From NCBI GenBank assembly GCA_947259365.1, contig CAMYMC010000015.1, positions 1 to 64,000 on the forward strand: DNA of 64,000 nucleotides, in the 5' to 3' direction. Below, piece after piece: positions 47,220-57,568 of the stretch; the stretch's first letter is position 1; each line of letters starts with the position of its first letter. A program made the translations under genes and the position numbers. A model generated the notes under the pieces. It ran no database searches. It had not been told where the DNA came from and saw only the letters and a program-made list of their open reading frames with translations. The stretch is from an uncultured Acidimicrobiaceae bacterium. Its GTDB lineage: Bacteria > Actinomycetota > Acidimicrobiia > Spongiisociales > UBA5794.

Positions 47220-49748
47220 TCACGAGGACGAGACGCCGGGACCGAGTCGGGTCGCTTCGCGCTCGCGAAGCCCGACCCGGACCCGCATCCGCTCGATCTG
47301 CTGCGCCGCGTACTTCGTGACACCGGGGAGGGGATGGTCCTGTAACCACGCCTCGATGTCGGCGGCGACCTCCGGTTCCGACCGATACGGGACGTAGTCG
47401 ATGACCCGGCGCACCGTCTGCGGCGGCGGCGTCGCGATCACCTCGTCCCAGCGGTGCTTGACGAGCTCCCAAGTAGCCGGTCCCGTGTCGCGATGGCCGA
47501 TGAGCCCGGCGAGGACCCACGGGCTGTCCTGACGCCGGACGGTGCCGTCGAGCACCATCTCGAGCGCCCGGGCGGCGGCGTCTGGGTCCGGGACGGACAC
47601 GGCGGCGCGCAGGAACCTCACCTCGTCCTGCGGGCTTGCGGCGTGGTGGTAGAGCTCGACGAACCGCTCGAACTCGGCGGCTCCGCCCGTCGCGGCCACG
47701 ACGCCGACGGCGGCAGCGCCCACCTCCCCGTCGACGGCGTCACGGCGAACCAGCCACGCCTCGAACACGTCGGACGCGAGCTTCACCGTCTCCTCGTCCC
47801 GGCCGAGGACCCCCCTCGCGCTGATGAGCCGGCCTCGCAGCCGGCGGTCGAGATCCGATTCGCCCGGGCCCGGTTCCCACCTGAGCCGGTCGGCGAGGGG
47901 CCCGACGAGATCGCGGACGACGCCCTGGAGCCACGGCCGCGCCGCGGGCGCCACAACCCTGTCGAGCTCGGAGAGCCCGCCCAGGGCCGACTCCCACACC
48001 GCCGGCTCGAGCTCGTTGTCGAGGCGGCGACAGAGGGAGATGAAGCTCAATCCGTCGAGGTTGCCGGCGAGCACGTTCGCCCACGCATCGGAGACGAAGG
48101 CGTAGCGCTCGTCCGCGACGAGGTCGGCGAGCCGGGAGACGACACCGTCGAAGAGGTCCGCGTCGTACCGCACCCGGTAGAACCCCTGGCCGCGACGGTT
48201 GAGCAGAACCCCGGGCCCGGCCTCGAGCCGGGTCACGTCCGCGGAGACGAGCACGCGTGACGGTCCGTCGCCGCTGTCGTAGAGAACGGGGACCTTCCAG
48301 CGCCCGGTGCCGTGGCCCCGGTAACGGAACTGTTCCTGCTCGATACGGTACGCGTCGCCATCCCCGGCGACCGTCAACCTGGGGAAGCCGCCGCGGGTGA
48401 TCCACGCCTGCATGATGTCGCCGACCGGCTCACCCGACACGGCCTCGAGTGCATGCCAGAGGTCGGCCGTCTCCGTGTTCGCGTAGGCGTGGGCGGCGAG
48501 GTACGTTGCGATGCCCGAGCGAAACACCTCTTCGCCGAGGTAGACCTCGAGCATCCTCAGCACCGCCTGGCCCTTGGCATAGGTCAACGAGTCGAACATC
48601 TCGTTCGCCTCCGAGGGCGACTCGACGTGGAACTCGATCGGCCGTGTCGAGGCGAGCGCGTCGAGGTCCATCGCGTGCGCCCGCTCCCCGGCGAAGGCGA
48701 GCCAGCGCTTCCAGTCCGGCCGGTACGCCTCGACGCACTTCGTCTCCATGAACGAGGCGAACGCCTCGTTGAGCCACACTCCGTTCCACCACTTCATCGT
48801 GACGAGGTCGCCGAACCACATGTGGGCGATCTCGTGGGCAACGACGTCGGCGATGCGGGCCCGCTCCGCCTGGGTCGACGTCTCCGGGTCGACGAGCAGC
48901 GCGGTCTCCCGGTAGGTGATGGCGCCGAGGTTCTCCATCGCCCCGTAAGAGAAGTCGGGGATCGCGATCATGTCGAGCTTGTCGCCCGGGTACGGGATCC
49001 CGTAGTACTCGGTGAAGTACTCGAGGGCGAATGCGCCGATGTCGAGAGCGAAACCGGAGAGGTGCGCCTTGCCGGGAACGTGGAGGACGCGCAGCGGCAC
49101 TCCCGAGACGTCGACGGGATCCGTCGCCTCCAGCTCACCGACGATGAGGGCCACGAGGTATGTCGGCATGATCATCGTGTCGGCGAAACGAACCGCTCTC
49201 TTGCCCTCCCCGACCGGCTCCTCGGAGACGATCCGGGCGTTGGATACCGCACTCAGCCCTTCGTCGACGACGAGCGTGATGCCGAACGTGGCTTTGATGT
49301 CCGGCTCGTCCCAGCACGGGAAGGCGCGGCGGGCGTCGGTCGACTCCAGCTGGGTCGTCGCGATGACCTTCTCCGCGCCGTCCGCGGCCGTGTACGTCGA
49401 GCGGTAGAAGCCGCGCAGGTCGTCGTTGAGGATCCCGGCGAAGCCGATCTCCAGGGTCCAGTCCCCGGCCTCGAGCGGTTCGGAGAAGGCGAAGGTCACC
49501 CGTTCCGCAGCATCGTCGCGCGCGATCGTGGCGGCGTCCCGGTGCTCGCCGCCCGGCCCGACGGCGGCGACCGCGCCGATGTCGAGCTCGACGGCGTTGA
49601 GCACGACCTCGGCCGTGGGGACGCGGAGGGTGACGTCGATGACCGCCGTGCCGCGGAACGCGGCGGCGTCGAGATCGGGCTCGAACGTCAACCGGTAGTG
49701 ACGGGGCAGGACCTCGCGCGGCAAGCGGTGCGGGGATGGCTTCGACAC
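47220..49748 (-). CDS. pepN: M1 family aminopeptidase N
   Basis: YGAMENLGAITYRETALL (GAMEN), VVAHEIAHMWFGDLVTMKWWNGVWLNEAFASFME (HEXXH-X18-E). Confidence 0.96.
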   Translation of the reverse strand: MSKPSPHRLPREVLPRHYRLTFEPDLDAAAFRGTAVIDVTLRVPTAEVVLNAVELDIGAVAAVGPGGEHRDAATIARDDAAERVTFAFSEPLEAGDWTLEIGFAGILNDDLRGFYRSTYTAADGAEKVIATTQLESTDARRAFPCWDEPDIKATFGITLVVDEGLSAVSNARIVSEEPVGEGKRAVRFADTMIMPTYLVALIVGELEATDPVDVSGVPLRVLHVPGKAHLSGFALDIGAFALEYFTEYYGIPYPGDKLDMIAIPDFSYGAMENLGAITYRETALLVDPETSTQAERARIADVVAHEIAHMWFGDLVTMKWWNGVWLNEAFASFMETKCVEAYRPDWKRWLAFAGERAHAMDLDALASTRPIEFHVESPSEANEMFDSLTYAKGQAVLRMLEVYLGEEVFRSGIATYLAAHAYANTETADLWHALEAVSGEPVGDIMQAWITRGGFPRLTVAGDGDAYRIEQEQFRYRGHGTGRWKVPVLYDSGDGPSRVLVSADVTRLEAGPGVLLNRRGQGFYRVRYDADLFDGVVSRLADLVADERYAFVSDAWANVLAGNLDGLSFISLCRRLDNELEPAVWESALGGLSELDRVVAPAARPWLQGVVRDLVGPLADRLRWEPGPGESDLDRRLRGRLISARGVLGRDEETVKLASDVFEAWLVRRDAVDGEVGAAAVGVVAATGGAAEFERFVELYHHAASPQDEVRFLRAAVSVPDPDAAARALEMVLDGTVRRQDSPWVLAGLIGHRDTGPATWELVKHRWDEVIATPPPQTVRRVIDYVPYRSEPEVAADIEAWLQDHPLPGVTKYAAQQIERMRVRVGLREREATRLGPGVSSS

Positions 49749-49829
49749 GGGCTCTCCAGAACTGGCGATGCGACACCGCAGGGCGGCATGCGGCAAGCGA
49801 TGCTACCGCCGCCCGGTAGCGTCATCGTC

Positions 49830-50051
49830 ATGTGCAGATCGATCAAGACGTTGCGAGGCCTAGAGTCCCCGGCCACGCCGGACGAGATCCAAGCGGCGGC
49901 GCTGCAGTACGTGCGCAAGATCTCCGGCTACCGGAACCCTTCGAGAGCGAACGCCGAGGTGTTCGGTGAGGCCGTCCGTGAGGTCGCCGCGGCGTCACAG
50001 CGCCTCCTCGACGGGCTCGTGGTCCGCCCGGCACCTCGCCCGAGGGCCTGA
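49830..50051 (+). CDS. DUF2277-like small protein
   Basis: MCRSIKTLRGLESPATPDEIQAAALQYVRKISGYRNPSRANAEVFGEAVREVAAASQRLLDGLV. Confidence 0.85.
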   Translation: MCRSIKTLRGLESPATPDEIQAAALQYVRKISGYRNPSRANAEVFGEAVREVAAASQRLLDGLVVRPAPRPRA

Positions 50052-50055
50052 TACG

Positions 50056-51042
50056 TCACGGGCCGCGCCTCGGGTCCAATCCGGGGTGGCCGGCCTCCCA
50101 TTCGACGAAGGCCTCCGCCATCTGGGAGAACGTCGCCCACCGGCCGGCGGCAACGGCAGGATCGAGGGCGCGGGTGGGGAACTCGTCGAGGATGGCGAAG
50201 TCGCCGTCGCCGCGGACCTCAGCCGGGTGAATGGTGAAGTGGAAGACGTTGAGGCCGAGCGGCAGGTCCACGATCGCCCCGTCCGGGTCGTGGCGGGCGA
50301 GGCCCGACGCGGGGCGCCAGGGACGGACGCCGAGCACGGCGATGTCACCCGCCTGGACCCTCGGGTCCTTCCAGTTCGTGCAGACGGACAGGCCGGCGCA
50401 CGACGCCGCCTCGAGGATCCCGTCGTAGAGGTCGCCACCGCTCCAATGCCGGTTCTCCGCCACCACGGACGCCCGGCGGACGAGCTCGATCTCTTCGCTC
50501 ATGACCGCACACCAGGTCTCGGCACCCGGCCATGTCGGGTTCCATCTCTTCGTGGAAACGGAGCGCGATCTCGTGCCCACGAGCGGCGAGATCGGCAAGG
50601 ACCGGGTCGCCGCCTTCGATCGCCGCCGTCGTGAACGGGGTCTGCGCCTGGATCGTGAGGACACCACCGTGGCGTTCCACGATGTCCGCGACCGCCTCGA
50701 GATCCGACACGTGCCGGGCGAAGAACCGGGCGTCGTCGTAGCGCGCCGCTGTGGGTGGCTCCCGGCGACGGCGTCGGGGACGAGGCCGCTGGGCGCTGCG
50801 CCGAAGCGCTCGATGTGAACACCGATGCCGATGAGCAGCAGCCCCGGTCTACCGACGCTCGGGCGGGGAGCCGGTGGCGACGGCCGGCTCGTCGTGACCG
50901 TCGGCGGCGACGCCGGCGGCGACGGCGGCGACGTCGCGGTGGACACGACGGGGGCCACCGTCGTCACGGGTGGAGCGGTGACGCTCGGGGAACTCGGCGA
51001 GCCTGCCCGCAGGCGACGAGGAGCGCCGTCACACCCAGCCAC
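50056..51042 (-). pseudogene. Polysaccharide-deacetylase-like protein split by at least two frame changes
   Basis: Protein-like segments alternate between frames: LLLIGIGVHIERFGAAPSGLVPDAVAGSHPQRR (frame A) then RYDDARFFARHVSDLEAVADIVERHGGVLTIQAQTPFTTAAIEGGDPVLADLAARGHEIALRFHEEMEPDMAG (frame B) then AETWCAVMSEEIELVRRASVVAENRHWSGGDLYDGILEAASCAGLSVCTNWKDPR... (frame A). Confidence 0.6.
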
Positions 51043-51129
51043 CCGGCGGCCGGCGCCCCTACCCCCGTTGCTTCGGCGCGGCGGGCTCGGCCATCCGCAG
51101 ACTCTACGCGCGCCGACCCCGGGCGGGGA

Positions 51130-51741
51130 TCACTCCCGGTTCTCGACCTCGCCCGTCTTGATGGTGCCGATCGCCTCGCCGAGGATCAGCCGCTGCACGG
51201 TTGCGACGAGGAGGTCGGCGGGCGCCGGGCCGCTGATCTTGCCGACGATGATTCCGTCGGCGTCGATGAAGAACGTCTCCGGAAGCCCGAGCACGCCGTA
51301 CTCGAGGCCGGCCCGCGACCCGACGTCCTCGACGTAGAGGAACTCGCCACGCCCGAGCTCGTCGAGGAAGCGGATGCCGCGACCGGGCTGGTCCTGGTGG
51401 AGGATGCCGACGAACCGAACATCGAAATCGGTGAAGGCCTCGGCGGCTCGCAGCAACCCGGCGTGCTCGATGCGACAGCCGGTGCACCACGACGCCCAGA
51501 AGTTCACGACCGTGATGTCTCCGCGTAGGTCGCCGAGATCCAGGGTCCCCTCCGACTCGAGGAACGGAAGCTCGAGGTCGGGCGCCGGCTGGCCGATGAG
51601 CGGCGATGCCACGAGGTCGGGATCCTGCCCGAACCGGGTGGAGAAGACGATGCCGAGCACGACGGCAACGAGAGCGACGGCGGCGAAGACCCACACCCCG
51701 TAGCGCGAAGAAGGCCGGTGTCCGACGACGACGTCGCTCAT
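51130..51741 (-). CDS. ccmG: CcmG/DsbE/TlpA-like membrane-anchored thioredoxin-fold protein
   Basis: PLIGQPAPDLELPFLESEG...VVNFWASWCTGCRIEH...YGVLGLPETFFIDADGIIVGKISGP; last gene of the ccm operon. Confidence 0.9.
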   Translation of the reverse strand: MSDVVVGHRPSSRYGVWVFAAVALVAVVLGIVFSTRFGQDPDLVASPLIGQPAPDLELPFLESEGTLDLGDLRGDITVVNFWASWCTGCRIEHAGLLRAAEAFTDFDVRFVGILHQDQPGRGIRFLDELGRGEFLYVEDVGSRAGLEYGVLGLPETFFIDADGIIVGKISGPAPADLLVATVQRLILGEAIGTIKTGEVENRE

Positions 51742-52925
51742 GCGGCCTGTTCCGCTCGGCTGAGAAGCGATTCCGCCTCCCGCCGCAACTCGTCGGGGAC
51801 GTCGGGATAGGCGAGGAACCGCTCGAGCGGCGCGATCGCCCCGGCGGGATCGTCGAGACCGTCGAGGCGGATGTTGGCGAGGAACCAGTACGCCATGGGG
51901 TTCTCGGGCTCGACTGCGAGCGACTGCTCGACGAGGCTCAGGGCGATCTCGACCTCGTCGGAGCCGAGGTAGGTGATCCAACCGACGTTGGCGAGCGCCT
52001 CGGCATCTCGCTCCCGATCGAGCACGGCCATGTAGTGGTCGAAGGCCCTGTCGAGCGACCCCGCGAAGAAGTACCGCCTGGCGAGGGCGCGCCGCATCGG
52101 GACGTTGTCGGGGAACTGGGCGACCACGGCCTCCATCTCCTCATTCGTCACGTCCTCGAGGCTCACGACCCCGGCGGCGGCCGCCGACTGCACGACGTCA
52201 CCGGTGATCGGGCCGCCGGGCTCGCGATCGCGGATCGCGAGCCCCACCGAGAGGCCCACGGCGATCATCGCGACCCCCAGGACGGCGGCGCCCGCCACAA
52301 CCCGCCGGTTGCTGCGCGCCGTCGTGGCGCCGGCGGATTCGCCGCTCGGCGCGTCGGCATCGCCAAGCCGGGCCTCGAGCGCGGCCGCCTCCGCCTCATA
52401 GGTGGCGCGCAGCCGGCGCACCGTCGACTCGTCGAGCTCACCGACCCGCAGCTGATCATCGAGATCTGCGAGGTCGCGGGTCACCGCGTCGAGTGCCTCG
52501 GAGACGGCGTGCGCCGACGACGGTGCAGTGCCCGGCCCGCCGCGTCGTCTGCCGAGGACGACGGCGACCCCGAGCGCCAACGCGGCGAGCGGCAACACCC
52601 ACAGCCACAGCCCCCACCCGCGCCCCGGCGGGGAGAGCAACGCAGCCTCCGAATAGCGAGCCACGAAGTAGTCGTAGATGTCGGCATCGCTGAGACCGGC
52701 TTCGACCTGATCCCGAATGACCCCGAGGAGGTCCCTCGCCACCGAGGACTGGGCATCGGCGATCGACGCTCCGTTGCAGGCCGGACACTTGATGTTCGAC
52801 GCGATCTCCCTGACCCGATCGTCCACGGTCTGAGGCCCGTCGCCGGGGACGAGCGCGATGACGATGACGGCGAGGAAGGCCGCCATGACCCCGAACGACA
52901 GCATGCGGCGCGCCGTCGGCGTCAT
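51738..52925 (-). CDS. ccmH: CcmH with C-terminal TPR (CcmI-like) region
   Basis: VREIASNIKCPACNGASIADAQSSVARDLLGVIRDQVEAGLSDADIYDYFVARYSEAALLSPP then TPR-like region. Confidence 0.92.
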   Translation of the reverse strand: MTPTARRMLSFGVMAAFLAVIVIALVPGDGPQTVDDRVREIASNIKCPACNGASIADAQSSVARDLLGVIRDQVEAGLSDADIYDYFVARYSEAALLSPPGRGWGLWLWVLPLAALALGVAVVLGRRRGGPGTAPSSAHAVSEALDAVTRDLADLDDQLRVGELDESTVRRLRATYEAEAAALEARLGDADAPSGESAGATTARSNRRVVAGAAVLGVAMIAVGLSVGLAIRDREPGGPITGDVVQSAAAAGVVSLEDVTNEEMEAVVAQFPDNVPMRRALARRYFFAGSLDRAFDHYMAVLDRERDAEALANVGWITYLGSDEVEIALSLVEQSLAVEPENPMAYWFLANIRLDGLDDPAGAIAPLERFLAYPDVPDELRREAESLLSRAEQAA

Positions 52926-54964
52926 GATCCACGCTCCAGGAGGGACGGCGCGGCTTCGACACGCGGGATCCTGGAACGCCGCTTGACGAGGAACGAGAAC
53001 ATCCCGCCGCCGAACACGAGCAGCCCGCCGAGCCACAGCACCCACATCAGCGGGAAGACGAAGACGTCGAGGATGAGGGTCTCCCCCCGGATCCCGGCGA
53101 GCGAGAGGTAGACGTCTTCGACGATGCCGGTGCGGACGTCGGGGGTGGCGACGGCTCCCTGGGCGAAGAACGGGTATCGGTTGACCCGGGGGAACATCCT
53201 CCCGATCTCCGTGGAGCAGTCCTCCCGCATGAGCACGATCTCGGCACCTTCGACCTGGCGGCTCGGCTCGGCTCTGGTGAAGGCCCCCAGGTAACCGATG
53301 CAGTAGTCGTCGACGACGACGGAGTCGCCCACGTCGAGGGTGACTTCCGTCCTCACGGCGAGTGCGCTGCTGGCGGCGATGCCGACGGCGAGCAAGGCGA
53401 AGCCGATATGCGCGAGTTGACCACCCCAATAAGCCGGGTCACCCGTGACGGTGGTCCCCAGCGCCGTCGCCGGCCCCTCCCCGGTGGCGATGCGGGCCCG
53501 GACCTGAGATCCGAGGTGCCTCACGATGACGGCGATGACGAACGAGGCGAGCACGACGACGACGACGGTCGGCACCGAGCGGACGCCGACGAGCACCGCG
53601 ACGACGCCGGCGGCGAGGCCGGCGAGGACCGGCACGTCGAGGCGGGCCCACAGCACCGCCCGCCTCGCCACCCGGTACGGAGTGACCGGGCCGATGCCGA
53701 CGGCGAGCAGCAGGGCGAAGGCAACCGGGAGCGTCACTCGGTCGAAGAAGGGTCGCCCCACCGAGACGTCGCGTCCCTGGAACGCCTCGACGAGGAGCGG
53801 CCAGAGCGTGCCGAGGAGCACGGTGAAGCCGAAGAGCGTGAAGAGGAGGTTCTGGAACAAGAACGCGCCCTCACGGCTCGCCAGCGACTCCAGCCGTGGT
53901 GACGACGCGACGAGATGGCTCCGCATGGCGAAGAGGCCGAAGGAGCCGACGACGACGATGCCGAGGAAGACGAGGAGGGCAGGCCCGACCGGCGAGAGCG
54001 AGAAGGCGTGGACCGACACGATCGTCCCTGACCGCGTGAGGAACGTGCCGAAGATCGTCAGCGCGAACGTCGAGATCACGAGCACCAGGTTCCAGGCTTG
54101 GAGCATCCCGCGTCGACGCTGCACAACCGCAGAGTGGATGAAAGCCGTCCCCACGAGCCAGGGGAGGAATGCGGCGTTCTCGACGGGGTCCCAAGCCCAG
54201 TAGCCGCCCCACCCGAGGACTTCGTAGGACCACCACGCTCCCATGAGGATCCCGAGACTGAGAAAGCTCCAGGCGAAGATGCCCCAGCGGTGGGTCCGGT
54301 CGAGCCACACCTTGCCTCGTTCGCCTCTCGCCATCGCCGAGATCGCGAACGCGAACGGAACAGTGAACCCGACGTAGCCGACGTAGAGCAACGGCGGATG
54401 CACCGCCATGAGGATGTGGTTCTGGAGCAGCGGGTTGGGGCCGGGGCCGTCGAGCGGTGCGATCGCAGATCCGAACGGCAGCCAATTCGACGCCGCGCAG
54501 CCGATCTCCGCAGCTTCGGTGCAGATCCGGAACGGATTCCCGGCCGTCGCCATGAGACCGAACCAGAAGACGGCGACGGCGCCCATGACGGCCAGGGCGC
54601 CGGCTCCGAGGCCGTCGCCCTGGGTGACGCTGCGCGCCACCCACCAGGTGAAACCGGCGAGGACGAGACCCCACAGCACGATGCTGCCCTCGAGCGCCGC
54701 CCAGCCGCTGGCGAGGAGGAACAGCGTCGGAGTAGAGCGCGATGTGTGCGTCGCGACGTAGTCGATCGAGAAGTCGTGGGTGAGGATGCCGAGCTCGAGC
54801 GCCGTCATCGCGGCGACGGCTCCGACGACGACGGCGAGCACCGAGCCCCGGAGCTCTCGGACGCTTCGCCCCGGATCGCGCGCAACGAGGACGGCACGCA
54901 CCGTCAGCACCACCGCGCCGCCGAGCGCAACGAGGATCGCGGCGAAACCGGCCACGGCGATCAT
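52922..54964 (-). CDS. ccmF: Cytochrome c maturation protein CcmF
   Basis: WGGYWAWDPVENAAFLPWLVGTAFIHSAVVQRRRGML; LFLLASGWAALEGSIVLWG. Confidence 0.96.
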   Translation of the reverse strand: MIAVAGFAAILVALGGAVVLTVRAVLVARDPGRSVRELRGSVLAVVVGAVAAMTALELGILTHDFSIDYVATHTSRSTPTLFLLASGWAALEGSIVLWGLVLAGFTWWVARSVTQGDGLGAGALAVMGAVAVFWFGLMATAGNPFRICTEAAEIGCAASNWLPFGSAIAPLDGPGPNPLLQNHILMAVHPPLLYVGYVGFTVPFAFAISAMARGERGKVWLDRTHRWGIFAWSFLSLGILMGAWWSYEVLGWGGYWAWDPVENAAFLPWLVGTAFIHSAVVQRRRGMLQAWNLVLVISTFALTIFGTFLTRSGTIVSVHAFSLSPVGPALLVFLGIVVVGSFGLFAMRSHLVASSPRLESLASREGAFLFQNLLFTLFGFTVLLGTLWPLLVEAFQGRDVSVGRPFFDRVTLPVAFALLLAVGIGPVTPYRVARRAVLWARLDVPVLAGLAAGVVAVLVGVRSVPTVVVVVLASFVIAVIVRHLGSQVRARIATGEGPATALGTTVTGDPAYWGGQLAHIGFALLAVGIAASSALAVRTEVTLDVGDSVVVDDYCIGYLGAFTRAEPSRQVEGAEIVLMREDCSTEIGRMFPRVNRYPFFAQGAVATPDVRTGIVEDVYLSLAGIRGETLILDVFVFPLMWVLWLGGLLVFGGGMFSFLVKRRSRIPRVEAAPSLLERGS

Positions 54965-55374
54965 GGTTGCGATCCCGGGTTCACGTACACGCCGTCCTCG
55001 ACGTCCTCGACCCGGTACTGCTCGTCATGACGTACGAGCATGGAGTCCGAGTGGAACACCGATCCGTCGTACGTCCCCTCGACGACGACGCCGCGGCCCT
55101 CGGCGAACAGCTGCTGGGGAGCACCACGGTGCACCACCGGGACGGATCGACGACCGTCGGTGACCAGGAACCTCACGCCTCCGTCCTCGGTCACGACGGT
55201 GCCCGCCGCCACCTGACCGCCGAGGCGGAGTCGGGCGTCGGTTCCGGGGGGGCTCTCGACGAGCTCGGTCGGGGTGTTGAAGAAGACGAGGTTCGAGGAG
55301 AGCTGAAAGATCAGGAACACGACGACGGCGAGCACGATCATCGCGGGAACCACGAACCGCCAATACCGGCTCAC
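54961..55374 (-). CDS. ccmE: Heme chaperone CcmE
   Basis: LRLGGQVAAGTVV...FLVTDGRRSVPVVHRGAPQQLFAEGRGVVVEGTYDGSVFHSDSMLVRHDEQY (HxxxY-type heme attachment). Confidence 0.94.
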   Translation of the reverse strand: MSRYWRFVVPAMIVLAVVVFLIFQLSSNLVFFNTPTELVESPPGTDARLRLGGQVAAGTVVTEDGGVRFLVTDGRRSVPVVHRGAPQQLFAEGRGVVVEGTYDGSVFHSDSMLVRHDEQYRVEDVEDGVYVNPGSQP

Positions 55375-55375
55375 G

Positions 55376-55498
55376 TCACCGCAGCTCGTCGAGCCGGCGC
55401 CGGGCGGCTCGTGTCCGGGTCAGCAGCGTCCAGGTGTAGAGGGCCAACGCGGCGGCGACGACACCGTACCCCCACAGCACCCAGCCCCAGCCGTTCAT
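55376..55498 (-). CDS. ccmD: CcmD-like small membrane protein (40 aa)
   Basis: MNGWGWVLWGYGVVAAALALYTWTLLTRTRAARRRLDELR*; sits between ccmC and ccmE; not in the ORF track. Confidence 0.85.
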   Translation of the reverse strand: MNGWGWVLWGYGVVAAALALYTWTLLTRTRAARRRLDELR

Positions 55499-56250
55499 CC
55501 GTGCTCCTCACCGGCCCGGGCTCCGATCCGCGGCGCTTCGACCGCGTCCCCGGCCAGCGCCCCGGCACCGCGAGCAGCGGCGTCATGGACTCCGGCCTCG
55601 AGCACGGCGAGGGCGTACCTCCTCGTGACCAGTGCCGCGGCCACGAGTGTGAAGGCGACGAGGCCAGCAAAGAACGCAACGAGGAGGATCCCGTCCATCT
55701 GGATCCCGGTGGGGTTGGCCACCGTCCCGAGTTGGTGAATGTCGCGCCACCACACGACGGAGAAGTGCACGACGGGGATCTGCACCACGGAGACGATGCC
55801 GTAGATCGCTGCCCGTCTCGCTCGCGCCTGCGGGTCCTCGATCGCGCGGCGCAGCGCCAGATAGCCGATGTAGACGAAGAGCATGATCGCGGTCAGCGTG
55901 AGCCGGGCGCTCCAGGTCCAGTACACGCCCCACGTCGGCTTGGCCCAGATCATGCCGGCCAGGATCGTGAAGCCGGTGAAGACGACGCCCACCTCGGCGG
56001 CGGCGACCGCGAGATGATCGAACGCCATCCTCCGGGAGACGAGGTACCCAACGCTGGCGACGAGGGCGAGCGCGAACGCCATGTAGGCCACCGACACCGA
56101 CGGGACGTGGAGGTAGAAGAGCCTGGCGACGTTGCCCTGGGTGGCCTCGGGCGGGGTGAGGAACGCGAGAGCGAGAGCGCCGGCGACGGCGGCGAGAGCA
56201 GCCCGATCGAGCCACGAGGCCCCGCCCATGCGGTGTCCACTCGCGTTCAT
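55495..56250 (-). CDS. ccmC: Heme exporter CcmC
   Basis: GNVARLFYLHVPSVSVAYMAF...WGVYWTWSARLTLTAIMLFVYIGYLALR (WTWDxR-type region). Confidence 0.94.
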   Translation of the reverse strand: MNASGHRMGGASWLDRAALAAVAGALALAFLTPPEATQGNVARLFYLHVPSVSVAYMAFALALVASVGYLVSRRMAFDHLAVAAAEVGVVFTGFTILAGMIWAKPTWGVYWTWSARLTLTAIMLFVYIGYLALRRAIEDPQARARRAAIYGIVSVVQIPVVHFSVVWWRDIHQLGTVANPTGIQMDGILLVAFFAGLVAFTLVAAALVTRRYALAVLEAGVHDAAARGAGALAGDAVEAPRIGARAGEEHG

Positions 56251-56927
56251 CGCGTCTCCTGGAGAGGTCTTGCAGTGAGCACCCCGGCGATCGCGAGCGC
56301 CAGGTCCGCCGCCACCATGAGCAGCACCCATGGGAGGATACTGTCGCCCGGTCGCAAGCTGTCCATGGCCTGGGTGGCGGCGAGCAGCAGCGGAACGGCG
56401 AGCGGGGCAACGAGAAACGGCACGAGCGCGGGGCCGGTGCTGAGGTTCGCCGTGATCGACGCCGCCAGCGTCCCCAACAGCGCGAGCCCGATCGCGGCAC
56501 CAGGAACGACAAGGATCATCCACGGCCAGCGCGCCAGGTCGATGTTGTAGAGGGCCACGGCGACCGCCCCGACAACGAGTTCGAAACCGAGGAGCAAGAT
56601 GCTGCTGGCGGCGGCGCGGCCGAAGAAACCGGCGACCGGATCGAGCCCGAGCAGGGAGATGAGATCGCGTTGGGCCGGCGTCTCCGCAGCGGTCTTGCGC
56701 ACTGCGATGAACACGCCGAAGAGCAGCACGACGGCCCAGTAGAGGCCGGGGCCGATGCGGGTGAGCGTCGGGAGATCGGTCCCGACGGCGAGCGGAACGA
56801 GCAACACCGCGATCGCGCCGAACGGGATCGTGATCCACGCCACTTCCCCCACCCTCTGCTCCCGCAGCAGGTCGCGTCTGGCAATCGCCAGCGTCTGGGC
56901 AAACCCACCGCCCGCTTCACGGCTCAC
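56247..56927 (-). CDS. ccmB: Heme exporter CcmB
   Basis: IARRDLLREQRVGEVAWITIPFGAIAVLLVPLA; multi-TM; GTG start, coupled to ccmA. Confidence 0.88.
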   Translation of the reverse strand: MSREAGGGFAQTLAIARRDLLREQRVGEVAWITIPFGAIAVLLVPLAVGTDLPTLTRIGPGLYWAVVLLFGVFIAVRKTAAETPAQRDLISLLGLDPVAGFFGRAAASSILLLGFELVVGAVAVALYNIDLARWPWMILVVPGAAIGLALLGTLAASITANLSTGPALVPFLVAPLAVPLLLAATQAMDSLRPGDSILPWVLLMVAADLALAIAGVLTARPLQETR

Positions 56928-57568
56928 CGGATCGACCCCCCGACGAGCTCGACGGTGCGCGAGGTGAGGGCCTCCACCCGCCCCCGGTCGTGAGACACGA
57001 GCACCGCACCCCCTCCGGCCGCACATGTGGCGGAGACGATGTGCTCCACGATGGCGACGGCGGAGTCGTCGAGCGCGGTGTGTGGCTCGTCGAGGAGGAG
57101 CAGCGCAGGACGCCGCATCAGCTCGCGGGCGAATTCCGCCCTCCGCTGCATGCCATAGGAACAGTCGCGGGCTCGGCGCGTCGCGGCTCCGGCGAGCCCG
57201 ACGGAAGCGAGCGCGGCGTCGACCGAGCCCGCCGGCGACCCGACGACCGTCGCGACGAACTCGAGGTTCTCCCGCAACGTGAGCTCCGGATAGAGCGACG
57301 GAACGTGGCCGATGAGCCCGATCCGGGCCCGCACCCGGTAGCGCCCGGGACCGACGAGGTCGGAGCCGAGCACCTTGCCGGTGCCCGCAGCCGGTGGGAG
57401 GAGCGTGGCGATGAGACGGAGAAGCGTCGTCTTGCCGGCGCCGTTCGCGCCGAACAAACCCACCGCCTCGTTCGCTTCGACGGCGAAGTCGACGCCACGG
57501 ACGATGGTCGTGACGCCGATTCGCGCCGAGACGTCGCGCAGCTCCACGACGGGGGTTCCCGGTGCCAC
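56924..57568 (-). CDS. ccmA: Heme exporter ATP-binding protein CcmA (ORF may start at 57601)
   Basis: VGLFGANGAGKTTLLRLIATLLPP...LLLLDEPHTALDD...VLVSHDRGR. Confidence 0.9.
   Translation of the reverse strand: MAPGTPVVELRDVSARIGVTTIVRGVDFAVEANEAVGLFGANGAGKTTLLRLIATLLPPAAGTGKVLGSDLVGPGRYRVRARIGLIGHVPSLYPELTLRENLEFVATVVGSPAGSVDAALASVGLAGAATRRARDCSYGMQRRAEFARELMRRPALLLLDEPHTALDDSAVAIVEHIVSATCAAGGGAVLVSHDRGRVEALTSRTVELVGGSIR

Noticed and set aside
45019-47397. 792-aa plus-strand ORF opposite hutU
   Set aside because: Mirror-frame artefact in high-GC DNA; the hutU frame has clear family motifs.
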